Shown here: positions 1 through 10,036 of the stretch, one piece after another
Numbering within the stretch: the stretch's first letter is position 1
Layout of the letters: every line of letters starts with the position of its first letter
From: Apoda limacodes
Taxonomy: Eukaryota; Arthropoda; Insecta; Lepidoptera; Limacodidae
Assembly: GCA_946406115.1 (NCBI GenBank)
Contig: OX291544.1
Span: 434,001-498,000, forward strand
Length of the DNA: 64,000 bases
Direction of reading: 5' to 3'
Position numbers and translations under genes: made by a program
The notes under the pieces: model-generated
Database searches by the model: none
What the model saw: the letters and a program-made list of their open reading frames with translations, nothing else
Told to the model about the DNA's origin: nothing

Positions 1-1087
1 TATTTTTATTATTAGTTAGGAAACCCGCATACGTAACACATATACACATATCCTGAGAAAATTTCAGGCTTTTGCCTATTTCGAGCTCTTTAAAGGTTAG
101 GACTCTTCGGGTAGGGAAACAATCAGGGAGTTTAATTAATAAACTATAAGAGTATTTTAATCTCAATCTACATAGGAAATATAATATATTATTTAAAAAA
201 TAATCAATAAAATTAAAAGAAAATAAAACCAAAATTTTTACATGGACATTATATTTGTTTTTATTAAGACCTAATAAGTCTATCATTGTAAATAAATAAC
301 TTATATTACTGATTGACGTTTTAGAATATTACACAAACAATGCAAATTACACTCGCCCTATAATTTTACACACCCAATTGCGCATGTGCGTACACCGTCT
401 TGCTTATAAAGTACCTGGTATTAGGTAACTAAAGTTAAAATTTTATATAAAGAGTCCAAAGCGTGACGTTAACGCCACAGTTCGTTGTAAAGAAAAGATA
501 TTTTTTCAAATTATTTATGTATTTTAAGATACGGTAATTAATTAATTTCGTAGTTCATAAAATACATGATAAGTACTACTTTTTTTATTGATATTTACAT
601 CTAACTGTTATGATTTTTTTATTTAAACATTGCAGAAGTTAAATTCTATAGATACAATGTGTCACAGGGGTCATCAATAAATAAATACTTTATCAACCTG
701 AAATAGTGTAATGTATGTAAGTGACGTTAGGTGAAAAATATGTATTGTCGTTTCAGTATTCGCCTTACTAAACTTGGGATGGGAAATGAACATACTGTAG
801 GTATTTGGCAACACAGACAGAAAAACATTTGTTGTCTGTTTTGTGAATAATTATTTTGAAAACTTAGTTTGTATCTCAAATATAGCAAGCAGATTAGTGT
901 AATAACTTGTTAACAGTGATTTTTTATCATCAGCCTTTTTTTTGTCAATTTTATAGCTCAAATCGACATTTTTATTACTTTACGCGGGACCACAGCTGTT
1001 CGCGTCGACGCACAGATTACGTATGATGTAGTGTGACGGTACCTGAAAATTCAGGTACTCGGATCGGCTCATTTTGTGTGCCCGAAC
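1..1087. repeat. Long duplicated non-coding repeat, copy A
   Basis: This stretch matches 6216-7900 in the same orientation over about 1 kb with many small indels. Shared landmarks include the GAGCTCTTTAAAGG block, the run of sequence around ACACAAACAATGCAAATTACAC, and the final ACTCGGATCGGCTC block. It starts before the window edge. It resumes at 3395 after the 1088-3386 insertion. No ORF of note is present. It could be a segmental duplication or two copies of an unnamed interspersed element. Confidence 0.85.
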
Positions 1088-1164
1088 CATAGATATAGAA
1101 TGTACAAGATCAACAATGCCAAATGAAAAACGAAACCGAAAAAAAATTGCAAATGTGTGAGTGG

Positions 1165-1189
1165 GATAGTGTTGTCAAACAACACTATC
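1165..1189. other. Perfect 11-bp hairpin near the left end of the hAT-like element
   Basis: GATAGTGTTGT (1165-1175), a 3-nt loop, then ACAACACTATC (1179-1189). Subterminal hairpins can be part of transposase-binding ends; a function here is inference. Confidence 0.7.
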
Positions 1190-1411
1190 GATAATATTAC
1201 CTGCACAAAATTATTGAAAACTAGCGCGCTGGTGAAATTAAATATTACCTATATCGCGTTTACACTCGCGCCACGCAGCCTCGGAACGCGTTGTCGGGCA
1301 AAGCAAACTGTTTATACGCTTGTGCTCGTACATGTGCCCAATAACATAGCGTTGAATGCAAGAGTGTAAACATACTATTAGGACTACAATCCTAAACTAT
1401 TAGGATCTATC

Positions 1412-1648
1412 TTAAATCTAATCACGTTCTTCTTAAAGAACCCCATATCGTTGTCCCTGGAAAAAACCTCAGCAGGGAGCTCATTCCACAACTTAAGCGT
1501 TCGCGGGAGAAAGTTCCTGTCAAACCGCACTGTTCGTGACCATTTAGGTTACGAGGAGTGAGAATGAATTTGCTTTCGATGGCGAGCGGAGCGATGGTGG
1601 AACGTAGCTGTGGAAATTATTTCAAACAATTCCTCAAAACACCTTCTC
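1412..1648 (-). pseudogene. Jockey-type LINE (family A) 3' coding fragment
   Basis: Read on the minus strand, this matches the C-terminal part of the same LINE family at 31010-31240. The matching region includes the frame encoding the ELFEMMP, WNELPAKVF and GFFKKEV patches. The copy is degenerate. About 80 bp of the element after 1648 is replaced by some 600 bp of unrelated sequence before the match resumes at 2256. Confidence 0.8.
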
Positions 1649-2255
1649 ACCTTCTCACCTCAATGCACTAAAGATTCTAATAAAAAACTGAACCCTCGTA
1701 GTGGTGTGGAAATACTTAAAAATCTTTTATAACTAAAAAAACTGCAAATAGAAAAGTCATAGAAAAATACTTAAATACAAAAACAAACAACAAAATAATT
1801 TACTAATTTTCTTAATACGGAAACATTGCTTTGACCATTTTAATCAAATATGGCCGCCTACTCCGACGAACCCGCGTCGAGTACGGTTCAGTTGAGCCAA
1901 CCCTAGGGTAACAACTCTACGCGTTTTTGAACGGATTAGGGTTGGAACTCAGTTAGTTTATGAACGGTTCGAGTCATAACTCTACTCGACTCAGTCGGTT
2001 TTTGAACGACCCCCTGGGTTGCGTTCAAAAACGAGTAACTTGAGTAAAAAATGACGTCATCGGGTTCCTTACTCTACGCTATAGTTTTTGAACGGCTAAC
2101 CGAGTTACATCTGTCAAGTTTTAATCAATGTTTCCACTTTTAGGAATTTCGCCCTTGTAGAGGCATTTTTTTTATTTGAAATACCTATGTAAGGTCTACG
2201 GAACACTAAAATTTAAATAAAGTTTTAGGCTATTTTTTTGACGATAGCTATTTTT
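1649..2255. other. Unclassified insert between LINE fragments
   Basis: This 600-bp segment separates two colinear antisense LINE pieces. It carries repeated motifs of the form CTCTACG and TTTTTGAACG in both orientations between about 1900 and 2100, which suggests a small repetitive element. I find no clear terminal repeats and no coding signal. Confidence 0.4.
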
Positions 2256-2785
2256 GTGAGTTTGGGATCGTCGACGATTCTTATTGCTCGTCGTTGAACC
2301 GAACCAAAAGAGCTAAGCTGGTATCCAGGTACACCCGCCTAGAGATGGCAGCAGTACTCCATATGCGGCCGGACTTGTGATTTGTAAAGCAAGCAAGCCT
2401 TTGCCCTGAGGTGAAGTATCGCTTCGCTCTGCTGAGTACTCCTGGTTTCTTGGACGCCAGCTTCACCTTGTCTAGTGAAATGGTCGTGAAACTGGATATA
2501 AGATGTCAACACCAAAGATCCCAATACTCTTGGAGATGGTAAGTGCTGTGTTCTGGAATTGTGGGACCACAGTAAATGGGATTTTCTAAGAGGTGAAAGC
2601 GCAGACTTGTGTTGAATCCCGAAACGCTTAACGATCGCTGGACCTCCCGCTGTGTTATGGAGATTTCTGGCATAGTCTTACCACACCACGGTAAAGCAGG
2701 TAGTACAGCTCCTTCGTTATTGATATTCGAGTTTGAGGCAATGATACTCCCCAGTAAATCGGCTTTCTCTCTAGCACTAGCTCTA
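2256..2785 (-). pseudogene. LINE family A internal fragment with large deletion
   Basis: 2256-2628 is antisense to the stretch encoding VRPHMEYCCHLWAGAPGYQL and the upstream SIGILGVDI region. 2630-2785 jumps to sequence antisense to 57570-57710, upstream of the RT catalytic core. Most of the RT domain including YADD has therefore been deleted. Together with 1412-1648 it forms one antisense copy nested inside the hAT-like element. Confidence 0.8.
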
Positions 2786-3394
2786 TGGGAGAATCGGTTT
2801 TTCGTTGTGGTGATAACGACCTTTTTTTATTATAATTTTAATGAACATGTTTCTATTTATGCCGCAGTTAGAGCTTCTCATAGACTTTATTATGTATACG
2901 CATGACGTCAGCGCTATGTCAATCTCTATCGTAACTAAATAATTATATATTTTACACAAAATATCCTCCAAATCTTGACTTAGCAACGAAATATGGTATT
3001 AAGTCTATAGAAAAACATGTAAACTACGATTCAAATGGTTTTTTTCGTTGATTTTTCAGCTGTATTAGTTAAAATATTCAATCAACAATGCAGTAAAAAA
3101 AATCATAAATTACCGGTAAAACGTGTATTAATTCGGATTATTGAGTCTTGTAACGTCACATTGGCTCACAAAATAGATACAAAAATTACAATTTAAATAT
3201 TCTAAAATATAAATCAATCGCTATAAAACAGACCCGCTCATATCGCCGCTTATCGATGTAATTATTGACATATTCGGCCATTTTCTTCTATCTCATTCTC
3301 TCATGGCCACTATGCACTTACTTTGGATTTCTCGCTTCCACGCTTTATTGGTCTTTTGAACATAGTGAAAAAATTCTATGTCTATGGCCCGAAC

Positions 3395-6215
3395 ACGGTA
3401 TCTAAACGTATAAGTCATCTTTGCCGTGTCCGAAACAATATCAAACGGATTATTGCGAGCCATTTTGCTATCAATGTGTATGTAAATCAGCTAATACGAC
3501 TATCATTTTTACATTTGTGTGCTTAGTTTCGGTGTTACCAATCTTAAAGTGATTACTCCGAATAACATATTCTCTTGCACGTTGAATTTATAAAAGAAAA
3601 GGGTAAACGAAGTGTTGAACCGGTTAAGTACATAACACATATAACCCTGTCTATTTCGCAAACCAGCAACTGGCGACTTTCACGTGGTGCTTTTCAATAT
3701 GATTTTCTTTTGTTAAAACTTAATGGATCTTTAGGTCTATTTATAAATTTATTATGTAAATTTAATTGTGTAAGACTGCATGTATGTATCCTGAATAAAA
3801 TAAAATAAAAAACGTAAACCTTTGCTACGAAAAGGTAGCAATCCGTTGACCGTGGCCATGTAATGGATGTTAAAACCTTAAAGTAGGTTCCAAATATTGT
3901 ATTCTGTAGTGCTTAAATATAGATGGATGCCATCGATATACTACAAACAACCAAGGATATCGCACGCTGAACAAATCGCTACCAAATCACCGCTGCAAGA
4001 ATGCAACACAAATTGCATCCATAAAAATGCATAATTTTTGTCATGTAATGTTTCGTAATAATAAGTTAATATTAAGTATATATTTACACAAAAAAAACTA
4101 TTTTCCTGATAGGGACTAGTTTAGATTTAAAAATCATGTAATAACAATAAGTGTAAAATTGTATTAAGTTAGGTAAAAGTAGAGTAGGATTGTTTCATTT
4201 CCCCTCTTTACTATTTGTTGATATCAAAAATAATATTGTGTTAGTACCGACATGTTGTCGACTTTGTACGCACGACTATCCCCAAAAAAGCGGGAATTTT
4301 AGATATGTATGTAAAACATATGCCATTTGTTGTGCCAAAATGTACAGAACTACTATGTAAAGTTCTATATAGACCGTATGTAAAGTTATTAAGTTACAGG
4401 TGAAAATAGTTAGCGTGTTGAGTATTGTGCATTCTTTCTCCCTCACTCCTATAAAAATAAACTGAAATAGGTATACAAAAGAGATGGGTCTATGGGTAAA
4501 AAAGGGAAAGACTGTCTGAAACTTTACCTGGCTAGGGTCATTAAGTCCTTAGGCTATGCCTTAAATAAGTATCACAGGTTGAATGCACACCTTTGCCCCT
4601 ATACATAGGTATCTACACCGTTACGGTAAGTAGTATGGTTAGGGCGCAAATTACATGTAAACTTATGAAATACAGTAGCTTATAACTCAGCAACCGGGTT
4701 ACATAGGATAAAGGTAAAGATATCATTAGATACCTCTCGTACGTATCTACCAAGGTAATTTCATACAGGTAACTTTAAACCCTGAAGTACAGGAGCACAA
4801 GTAAAATCCTGAAAACTTGTATCACACATTTTTTCATGATTAAACATACTGACGACACCAAAAATACTGAAAGGTACGTCCGAATTTTAGGTCCATTTTT
4901 TGACATATAGCACAAAGTCTGTAGTCATCTAGTATAGGCAGAAAGCCCTGAGAGCTAGAATTCTAGCTCTTCTCTCACTACGGCCTAACCGTAGACGATG
5001 GAACATACCACTATATGTCATTAAAACCGCCTCCGAAAGCTCTATCTTAGGACACCTAAATCGTCATTATAGCTCCTACCGTTTGGCTATAAAACCTAAA
5101 AATGTAAAACAGCGTTATTTTATAGTCAAGCCGCAAATAGTGTGACTGTGATGGCAATAGCTGATAGAGACCCCAACTGTCAGTAGCGATTTATAGCTAG
5201 GTAGATATACCTACACTTTCGATATATGTCTATATCGACTACTATATGTTGTCTTTTACTAAGTTTTGTGTGGGCTAGATTGTCAGTCACCACAGTAAGT
5301 ACAATAAGTTAAGTACTAAATCTAGAAGGTTCTATGGAACAACCTCTCCCTCTGATGGGGTTTTTATTTTTATTATAAATATAGAACAAATTTTGTATTT
5401 GTATTCCGTCAATCAAGAAGCTTCAAAAAGTATCCATCAGATACTAATATATAATGTTCAAAGTGAAATATTTGTAAATATGTGTTAAAAAGAAATTAGA
5501 AGCATAAGTTAAATAAAAAAGTAAAATCGGTCTGTTGTGTGCATATACGCGTTTTCCTTATGTCTCAAGCGCTTTAGAAGAAATTCTTGTCACGGTCAAA
5601 ACTTTGTGCCACAGATTTCGAAGGGTCTGTCCGCACAAATGGATTGCTTATGTGTCATCCTTCGGTAGTAAATCGATGATGGATGCACAAAATAAAATAC
5701 GTACGACGTACTTTATTCAAAGGTGAATGTGACAATGAAATGTGAAATGTTAAAATAGCCGTGTTTTATTGATAAGATTTTTTCAACATAGATAGACATC
5801 GCATCACAGAGCCATTGAAATCGTTTTGTTCACCAACTGCCAACAAACAAAATAGTTCTTCCCCCTTTTTAAAAAACATCCACTGTTCTAAGCTTGTGCA
5901 GCCAATGCGTTAAATGCGGACCGTAAGCCGCCATATTTAACATAGAGCGCATTCAATTTCAGATAGATCGAATGCGCGCATTGAGAGCATAGAGCATATT
6001 CAATGCGTAAATATTGGAATAATTACTAAATTTCTTTTGCGAAAGCGATATTGCTGATATTGTTGCAGCGGCCGCGCGGAACCGCGAGAATCGGATCATA
6101 GTGCTGTTATTTAAATGTGTACAATTTTCTCAATTAATATTTATTATGAATATCATACGTGTTCTATAATTTACAGCCAAAATTTAAGCCCTCTTAAATT
6201 TTTAGTTTTTGCTTT
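3395..6215. other. Intergenic AT-rich DNA; repeat copy A resumes at its left end
   Basis: 3395-3425 continues the duplicated repeat and matches 7895-7925. Beyond that I recognise no gene, TE protein or RNA. A 20-bp perfect palindrome lies at 4951-4970. Short open frames here lack any recognisable motif. Confidence 0.5.
4951..4970. other. 20-bp perfect palindrome
   Basis: AGAGCTAGAATTCTAGCTCT equals its own reverse complement. No protein binding site is known to me for it. Confidence 0.95.
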
Positions 6216-7005
6216 ATATTTCTATTGTTAGTTAGAAACCCTGCCTATATAACTCAAATTCTGAGAAAATTTGAGGCTTTTCGAGCTCTTTAAAGGTCAG
6301 CGTAGGCTTAGCAAGAGGGCTCCGTTGGGACCCTTTGTCCTGGGTAAGGAACAGATTACGGGTTTTAATCAATAAACTATAGAGTATTTTAATCTCAATT
6401 AACATAGGAAATGTTAATATTTTAGGTATATGTTATGATATTTAACAATTAATTGGTTTTAGTATAAAATTTTATTAGTTTTCAAAAGATAATTAATTAA
6501 AAATAATTTTAAGTTCATTATACTTGTTTTTCTAAAGACCTAATAAGTCTATCGTTATAATTGAATAACTTATTTTACTGATTGACGTCTTAGAATATTA
6601 CACAAACAATGCAAATTACACTCGGTTTAACTCGTAGTGCTCGTACAAAGTAATTTTATTAATAAAATCAAGATTTAATGCAGGGGGCGCTGGCACTTGA
6701 CAATAACATAATATAATCGTACACACCCAATTGCACGTGTGCGTACACCGTCTTGCTAATAAAGTATTAGGTAATCAAAGTTGAAATTTTATATTTTAAT
6801 GGTACAAAGTGTAACGTTACAGTTCGTTACCAGGAGAAAATATTTTTTAAACTATTAACGTATTTTAGGCTACGGTAATTAATTAATTTCGTAGTTCATA
6901 AAATACATGATACTACTTATTCTATTGATAGTTACATCGAACTGTTATGTTTTTCAAGTGAAAACTTCTTTAGCGGCGCTGTGCACTTTTTTGTGATGGG
7001 TACAA

Positions 7006-7083
7006 AATAATAAACTGGCGTCAGGCTGATAGAAAATTTGTTTCGTCTTACAAACTCTATCAGCCTGACGCGAGTTCATTATT
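7006..7083. other. Long inverted-repeat hairpin
   Basis: The 27-nt arms 7006-7032 and 7057-7083 pair with two mismatches around a 24-nt loop. The core arm is GCGTCAGGCTGATAG. A transcript would fold into a strong stem-loop. It could be a MITE tip or a hairpin RNA. Confidence 0.8.
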
Positions 7084-7094
7084 TTTTAACCATA

Positions 7095-7195
7095 CCATAA
7101 TGCCACGCCATAAAAATTCGCAAGACGAAAACCATAATGCCACGCCATAAAAATTCGCAAGACGAAAACCATAATGCCACGCCATAATAGGATGA
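7095..7195. repeat. 37-bp tandem repeat, about 2.5 copies
   Basis: The CCATAATGCCACGCCATAA block starts at 7095, 7132 and 7169, giving an exact 37-bp period. Confidence 0.9.
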
Positions 7196-7970
7196 TTGGC
7201 AAAGAAAAAGATTGATTTTGAAGTGAAAAGTCTTTAGCGGCGTTGTGCACTTTTTTGTGATGAGTAAAAAATGTTCAACTCTATAGGACGAATAAAAAGT
7301 AAGAGGAAATTGGGTTGATGAAAAGATGAAAGTGCGGATAACACATGTTAAAATGTTATATCCAGGTTATATGTTTTCACTTCTGCCGGCACTCCCGGAG
7401 TGCAACCTGTTTTTTTTATTAAAACATTGCAGAAGTACAGGGTAAAGCTTTTCGTTCTATAGATACAATGTGTCACAGGAGGGGTCATCAGTACATAAAT
7501 ACTTCATCAACCTGTGATGTTAGGTGCAAAATATGTACTGTCGTCTCAGTGTACGCTCGCCTTAGTAAACTTAGGAAATGAAGGTACCTACAGACTTGGC
7601 AACACAGACAGAAAAACATTTGTTGTTTGTTTTGCGAATAATTATTATTTTAAAAACTAAGTTTGTACCTCAAATATAGCAAGCAGATTAGTGTAATAAC
7701 TTGTGTAAAGTGATATTCTTTCATCACCCTTTTCTTTAAATAGTTTCTATACGAATTTGTTGCACAAATCATCATTTTTATTACTTTACGCGGGAGAACA
7801 GTTCGCGTCGACGCACAGATTACGTATGATGTAGTGTTGACGGCAAGTACCTGAAAATTCAGGTACTCGGATCGGCTCGTTTTGTGCGCCTCAATACGCT
7901 ATCTAGACGTATAAGTCATGTTTGGAAATAGGTAAGTAGGTACGGTTAAAACACTGTTTCAAACATTATG

Positions 7971-8055
7971 TTAAGGGCGCGTTCGTTTTGAGTTGCAGAA
8001 TCATTATTTCATTACTTTTGTCATCTGTTCGTTTAGCAGTGGTATCAAAAATATT
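7971..8055. repeat. TTAA-initiated repeat end, copy 1
   Basis: It begins TTAAGGGCGCGTTCGTTTTG and closely matches 42509-42592 over about 80 bp. A TTAA followed by a conserved terminus would fit a piggyBac-type end, but I found no matching inverted end for either copy. Confidence 0.5.
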
Positions 8056-8178
8056 CAAATTTTCATGCGTTCGTTTACGATATTTTTGTCACTTTAGCCA
8101 TTTAGGGTTTTTGTGTTAATCTGTCAAACTGCCTATACATATTCTTTGTTTACGGTAGTGTGTGTGTGTTGCGGCGCT

Positions 8179-8751
8179 CCAAATTGCACGCCTCATAAGC
8201 GGAGCGGTGAGGTAGTGCTCTACTCTCGACATGTCAAAAAACCCAGTCTTTCGAAACTTAAATGACGTTTTTTTTCTTTAATATAACACTTACAGGATAA
8301 TATGAGTGCACTAATATGAAGTTAAATAATCTGTCTAGCACATATGGTACATTTTATAAACAATTAATTTGTTTAATATAATAAATAATAACATTAAAAC
8401 TAATCATTCTTGGACGTCCGTGAGTCTGTGTTTATGTGACCATGTATGTGGCAGAGAAATTGGTCGAAAAATTCATCTTACCGGAATACTTTTGTTTTTA
8501 ATATATAAAGTATTACACTGTGCTGATTCCTAGTTAATATTAGCGTTCTAAGTACTGTCGTTTAATTATAATTTATAAAAAACTAATATACTAATATTGT
8601 ACACTGTATATCTATATATATATATTTTATTTTTATTTTATAGTATATTTTTTCCTCACCTTATTTGTTATTTTATTTTAAAAAACTTGAGTTTTTGTTT
8701 TAGATTTTTTTTTTAAAATGTGAATGACCGCTATGAGGCGTGCACTTTTGG
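8179..8751. mobile_element. MITE candidate with terminal inverted repeats
   Basis: The left end at 8179-8208 (GCACGCCTCATAAGCGG core) and the reverse complement of 8726-8751 (GCACGCCTCATAGCGG core) match over about 25 bp. They bound 573 bp of AT-rich, non-coding DNA. I could not define a clean target duplication. The same GCACGCCTCATA end looks familiar from lepidopteran genomes, but the superfamily is not assigned. Confidence 0.6.
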
Positions 8752-8966
8752 ATTTTTTTTGCTAATTTTTTATACAAAATCTTTTGTTTCATGTGTCAGA
8801 CTGTTTCGAACTTTCTCTTTCACACTTGTGGATTTTAGCTTTGTTTCTTAAGTAGATAATTATTTATGGAAGTGCGCTGGAGTGCACCAGCGCTTCTTAG
8901 GACGAGCCGCCTCTGCCCGTAGGTATGACGGTAAATTTTTCAATTCTTTTAAATGTTTGTTTATAT

Positions 8967-9364
8967 CAATCACTAGCTTTTGCCAGCGGCTTCGCCCGCG
9001 CTAAATTTCGTTGTCGGCGTAGGTTCTTACGGCAGCTCCTAAATTATAGAAAAAAAAAACAAACTACCAAATATTTCCCCCTTAATGGCATAATACATTC
9101 GTGTCTGTGAAACCATCGAAATACCCAACCTAATTTGTCAAGCCGTTTAGAAGTTATGTGAAAAAAATAAGTACGGGAGGACAATTCTTACTACCCGTTG
9201 TCCTATTACCCTTTTCCCGTAGGAATGAAGCATTTTCCCGTGGTAAAAAGTAGTTTATGTTATCAGGGATAATTTCGGCTTCAATGGTAAAAGAATTTTT
9301 CAAATAAATCCAGTAGTTTCGGAGCCAATTCAATACAAACATACTTACTTACAAATCTTTCCTC
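8967..9364 (+). mobile_element. Lepidopteran SINE-type repeat, copy 1
   Basis: It opens with CTAGCTTTTGCCAGCGGCTT and ends with the tail motif TTTCCTCTTTATAATATTAG. The same start and end occur at 41140 and 46364. A middle segment at about 9170-9290 is absent from the other copies. This is a very abundant lepidopteran interspersed repeat; it is non-coding. Confidence 0.75.
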
Positions 9365-9458
9365 TTTATAATATTAGTATAGATTGTAACCCATTTTACA
9401 GTTAACTGCGTGGTATAAGGTATACATATCTTATACCTTTAAACGAGTAATTCTTGTA

Positions 9459-9462
<4 letters not shown>

Positions 9463-9512
<50 letters not shown>
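9463..9512. repeat. (AT)n microsatellite
   Basis: About 25 uninterrupted TA dinucleotides. Confidence 0.98.
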
Positions 9513-9516
<4 letters not shown>

Positions 9517-10036
9517 ATCTGAATCTCGGAAACGGTTTTCATGAAATTTAGTATGTAGGGGTTTTTGGGGGCGATAAATCGATCTTGCTTGGTTTCATTT
9601 TCAGAAAACGTCGTTTTATCCTAGTTTTTAGGCAATGATAAACTGAAAAATATGACTCTTTCTGACATCTATTGGCGAGTAGTACCTAATACTATTATTT
9701 TCACCAAAACAGCAACGATAAAGCTACTTGACAAGAGATGGTGGTTGTTACGCTACTTGACAATAGATGGCGTTGCAAAAAAAGGAAAACGAGTGAAGCT
9801 CGGTCCTCCAGGTACTAGCAATAATATAATGTTGACTCAATAGATGTCAGATTAAAATATTTTTAAATTTTCGCGATTCATTAGGTACTAATTTAACAAT
9901 AAAACGGGATCAAACGTCAGGAAATTGGTATATTACCAAATAACTACGCGTTTGCTCCAGTTTTATTTTAAAATTACCTAATATTCCATTTGGTCTAAGA
10001 CTGGTGTTCTAAAGCTCTAAAGCTTTCTGATATACC
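9513..10036. other. Repeat-derived spacer left of the satellite
   Basis: It holds a block around CTCGGAAACGG...GGGGGCGATAAATCGATC (9525-9590), which resembles common lepidopteran repeat sequence. It also has a block at 9862-9985 related to 44435-44585, sharing the AAACGTC..GGAAA and CCAAATAAC motifs. The 9720-9765 stretch repeats GCTACTTGACAA twice. No coding signal. Confidence 0.5.

Larger units (their letters stand above)
1088..3386. mobile_element. Non-autonomous hAT-like DNA transposon
   Basis: The termini are inverted repeats: CATAGATATAGAAT on the left and, read in reverse complement, CATAGACATAGAAT on the right (13 of 14 identical). An identical 8-bp sequence, GCCCGAAC, flanks the element at 1080-1087 and 3387-3394. 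An 8-bp target duplication with CA-starting TIRs is characteristic of the hAT superfamily. The paralogous copy at about 7885-7925 lacks the insert and runs straight through the equivalent site. I see no transposase ORF; the interior holds antisense LINE debris and AT-rich sequence. The superfamily is inferred from the ends only. Confidence 0.75.
6955..7405. mobile_element. 450-bp insert specific to repeat copy B
   Basis: Copy A reads straight from CTGTTATG into a T-rich run and ACATTGCAGAAG; copy B has about 450 bp between those landmarks. The insert carries inverted AAGTGAAAAC motifs near its two ends. It also has two copies of a block reading CTTTAGCGGCG...TTTTTTGTGATG at 6970 and 7230, a long hairpin and a 37-bp tandem repeat. 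The class is unknown; it is probably non-autonomous. Confidence 0.5.
6216..7925. repeat. Long duplicated non-coding repeat, copy B
   Basis: Second copy of the sequence at 1-1087 plus 3395-3425. Relative to copy A it has an extra segment of about 90 bp near 6625-6715 and an extra segment of about 450 bp at 6955-7405. It lacks the hAT-like insert and so gives the empty site for that element. Confidence 0.85.

Noticed and set aside
7971..8055. Complete piggyBac MITE starting at TTAA
   Set aside because: Only one end is conserved with 42509; no inverted partner or second TTAA boundary found.
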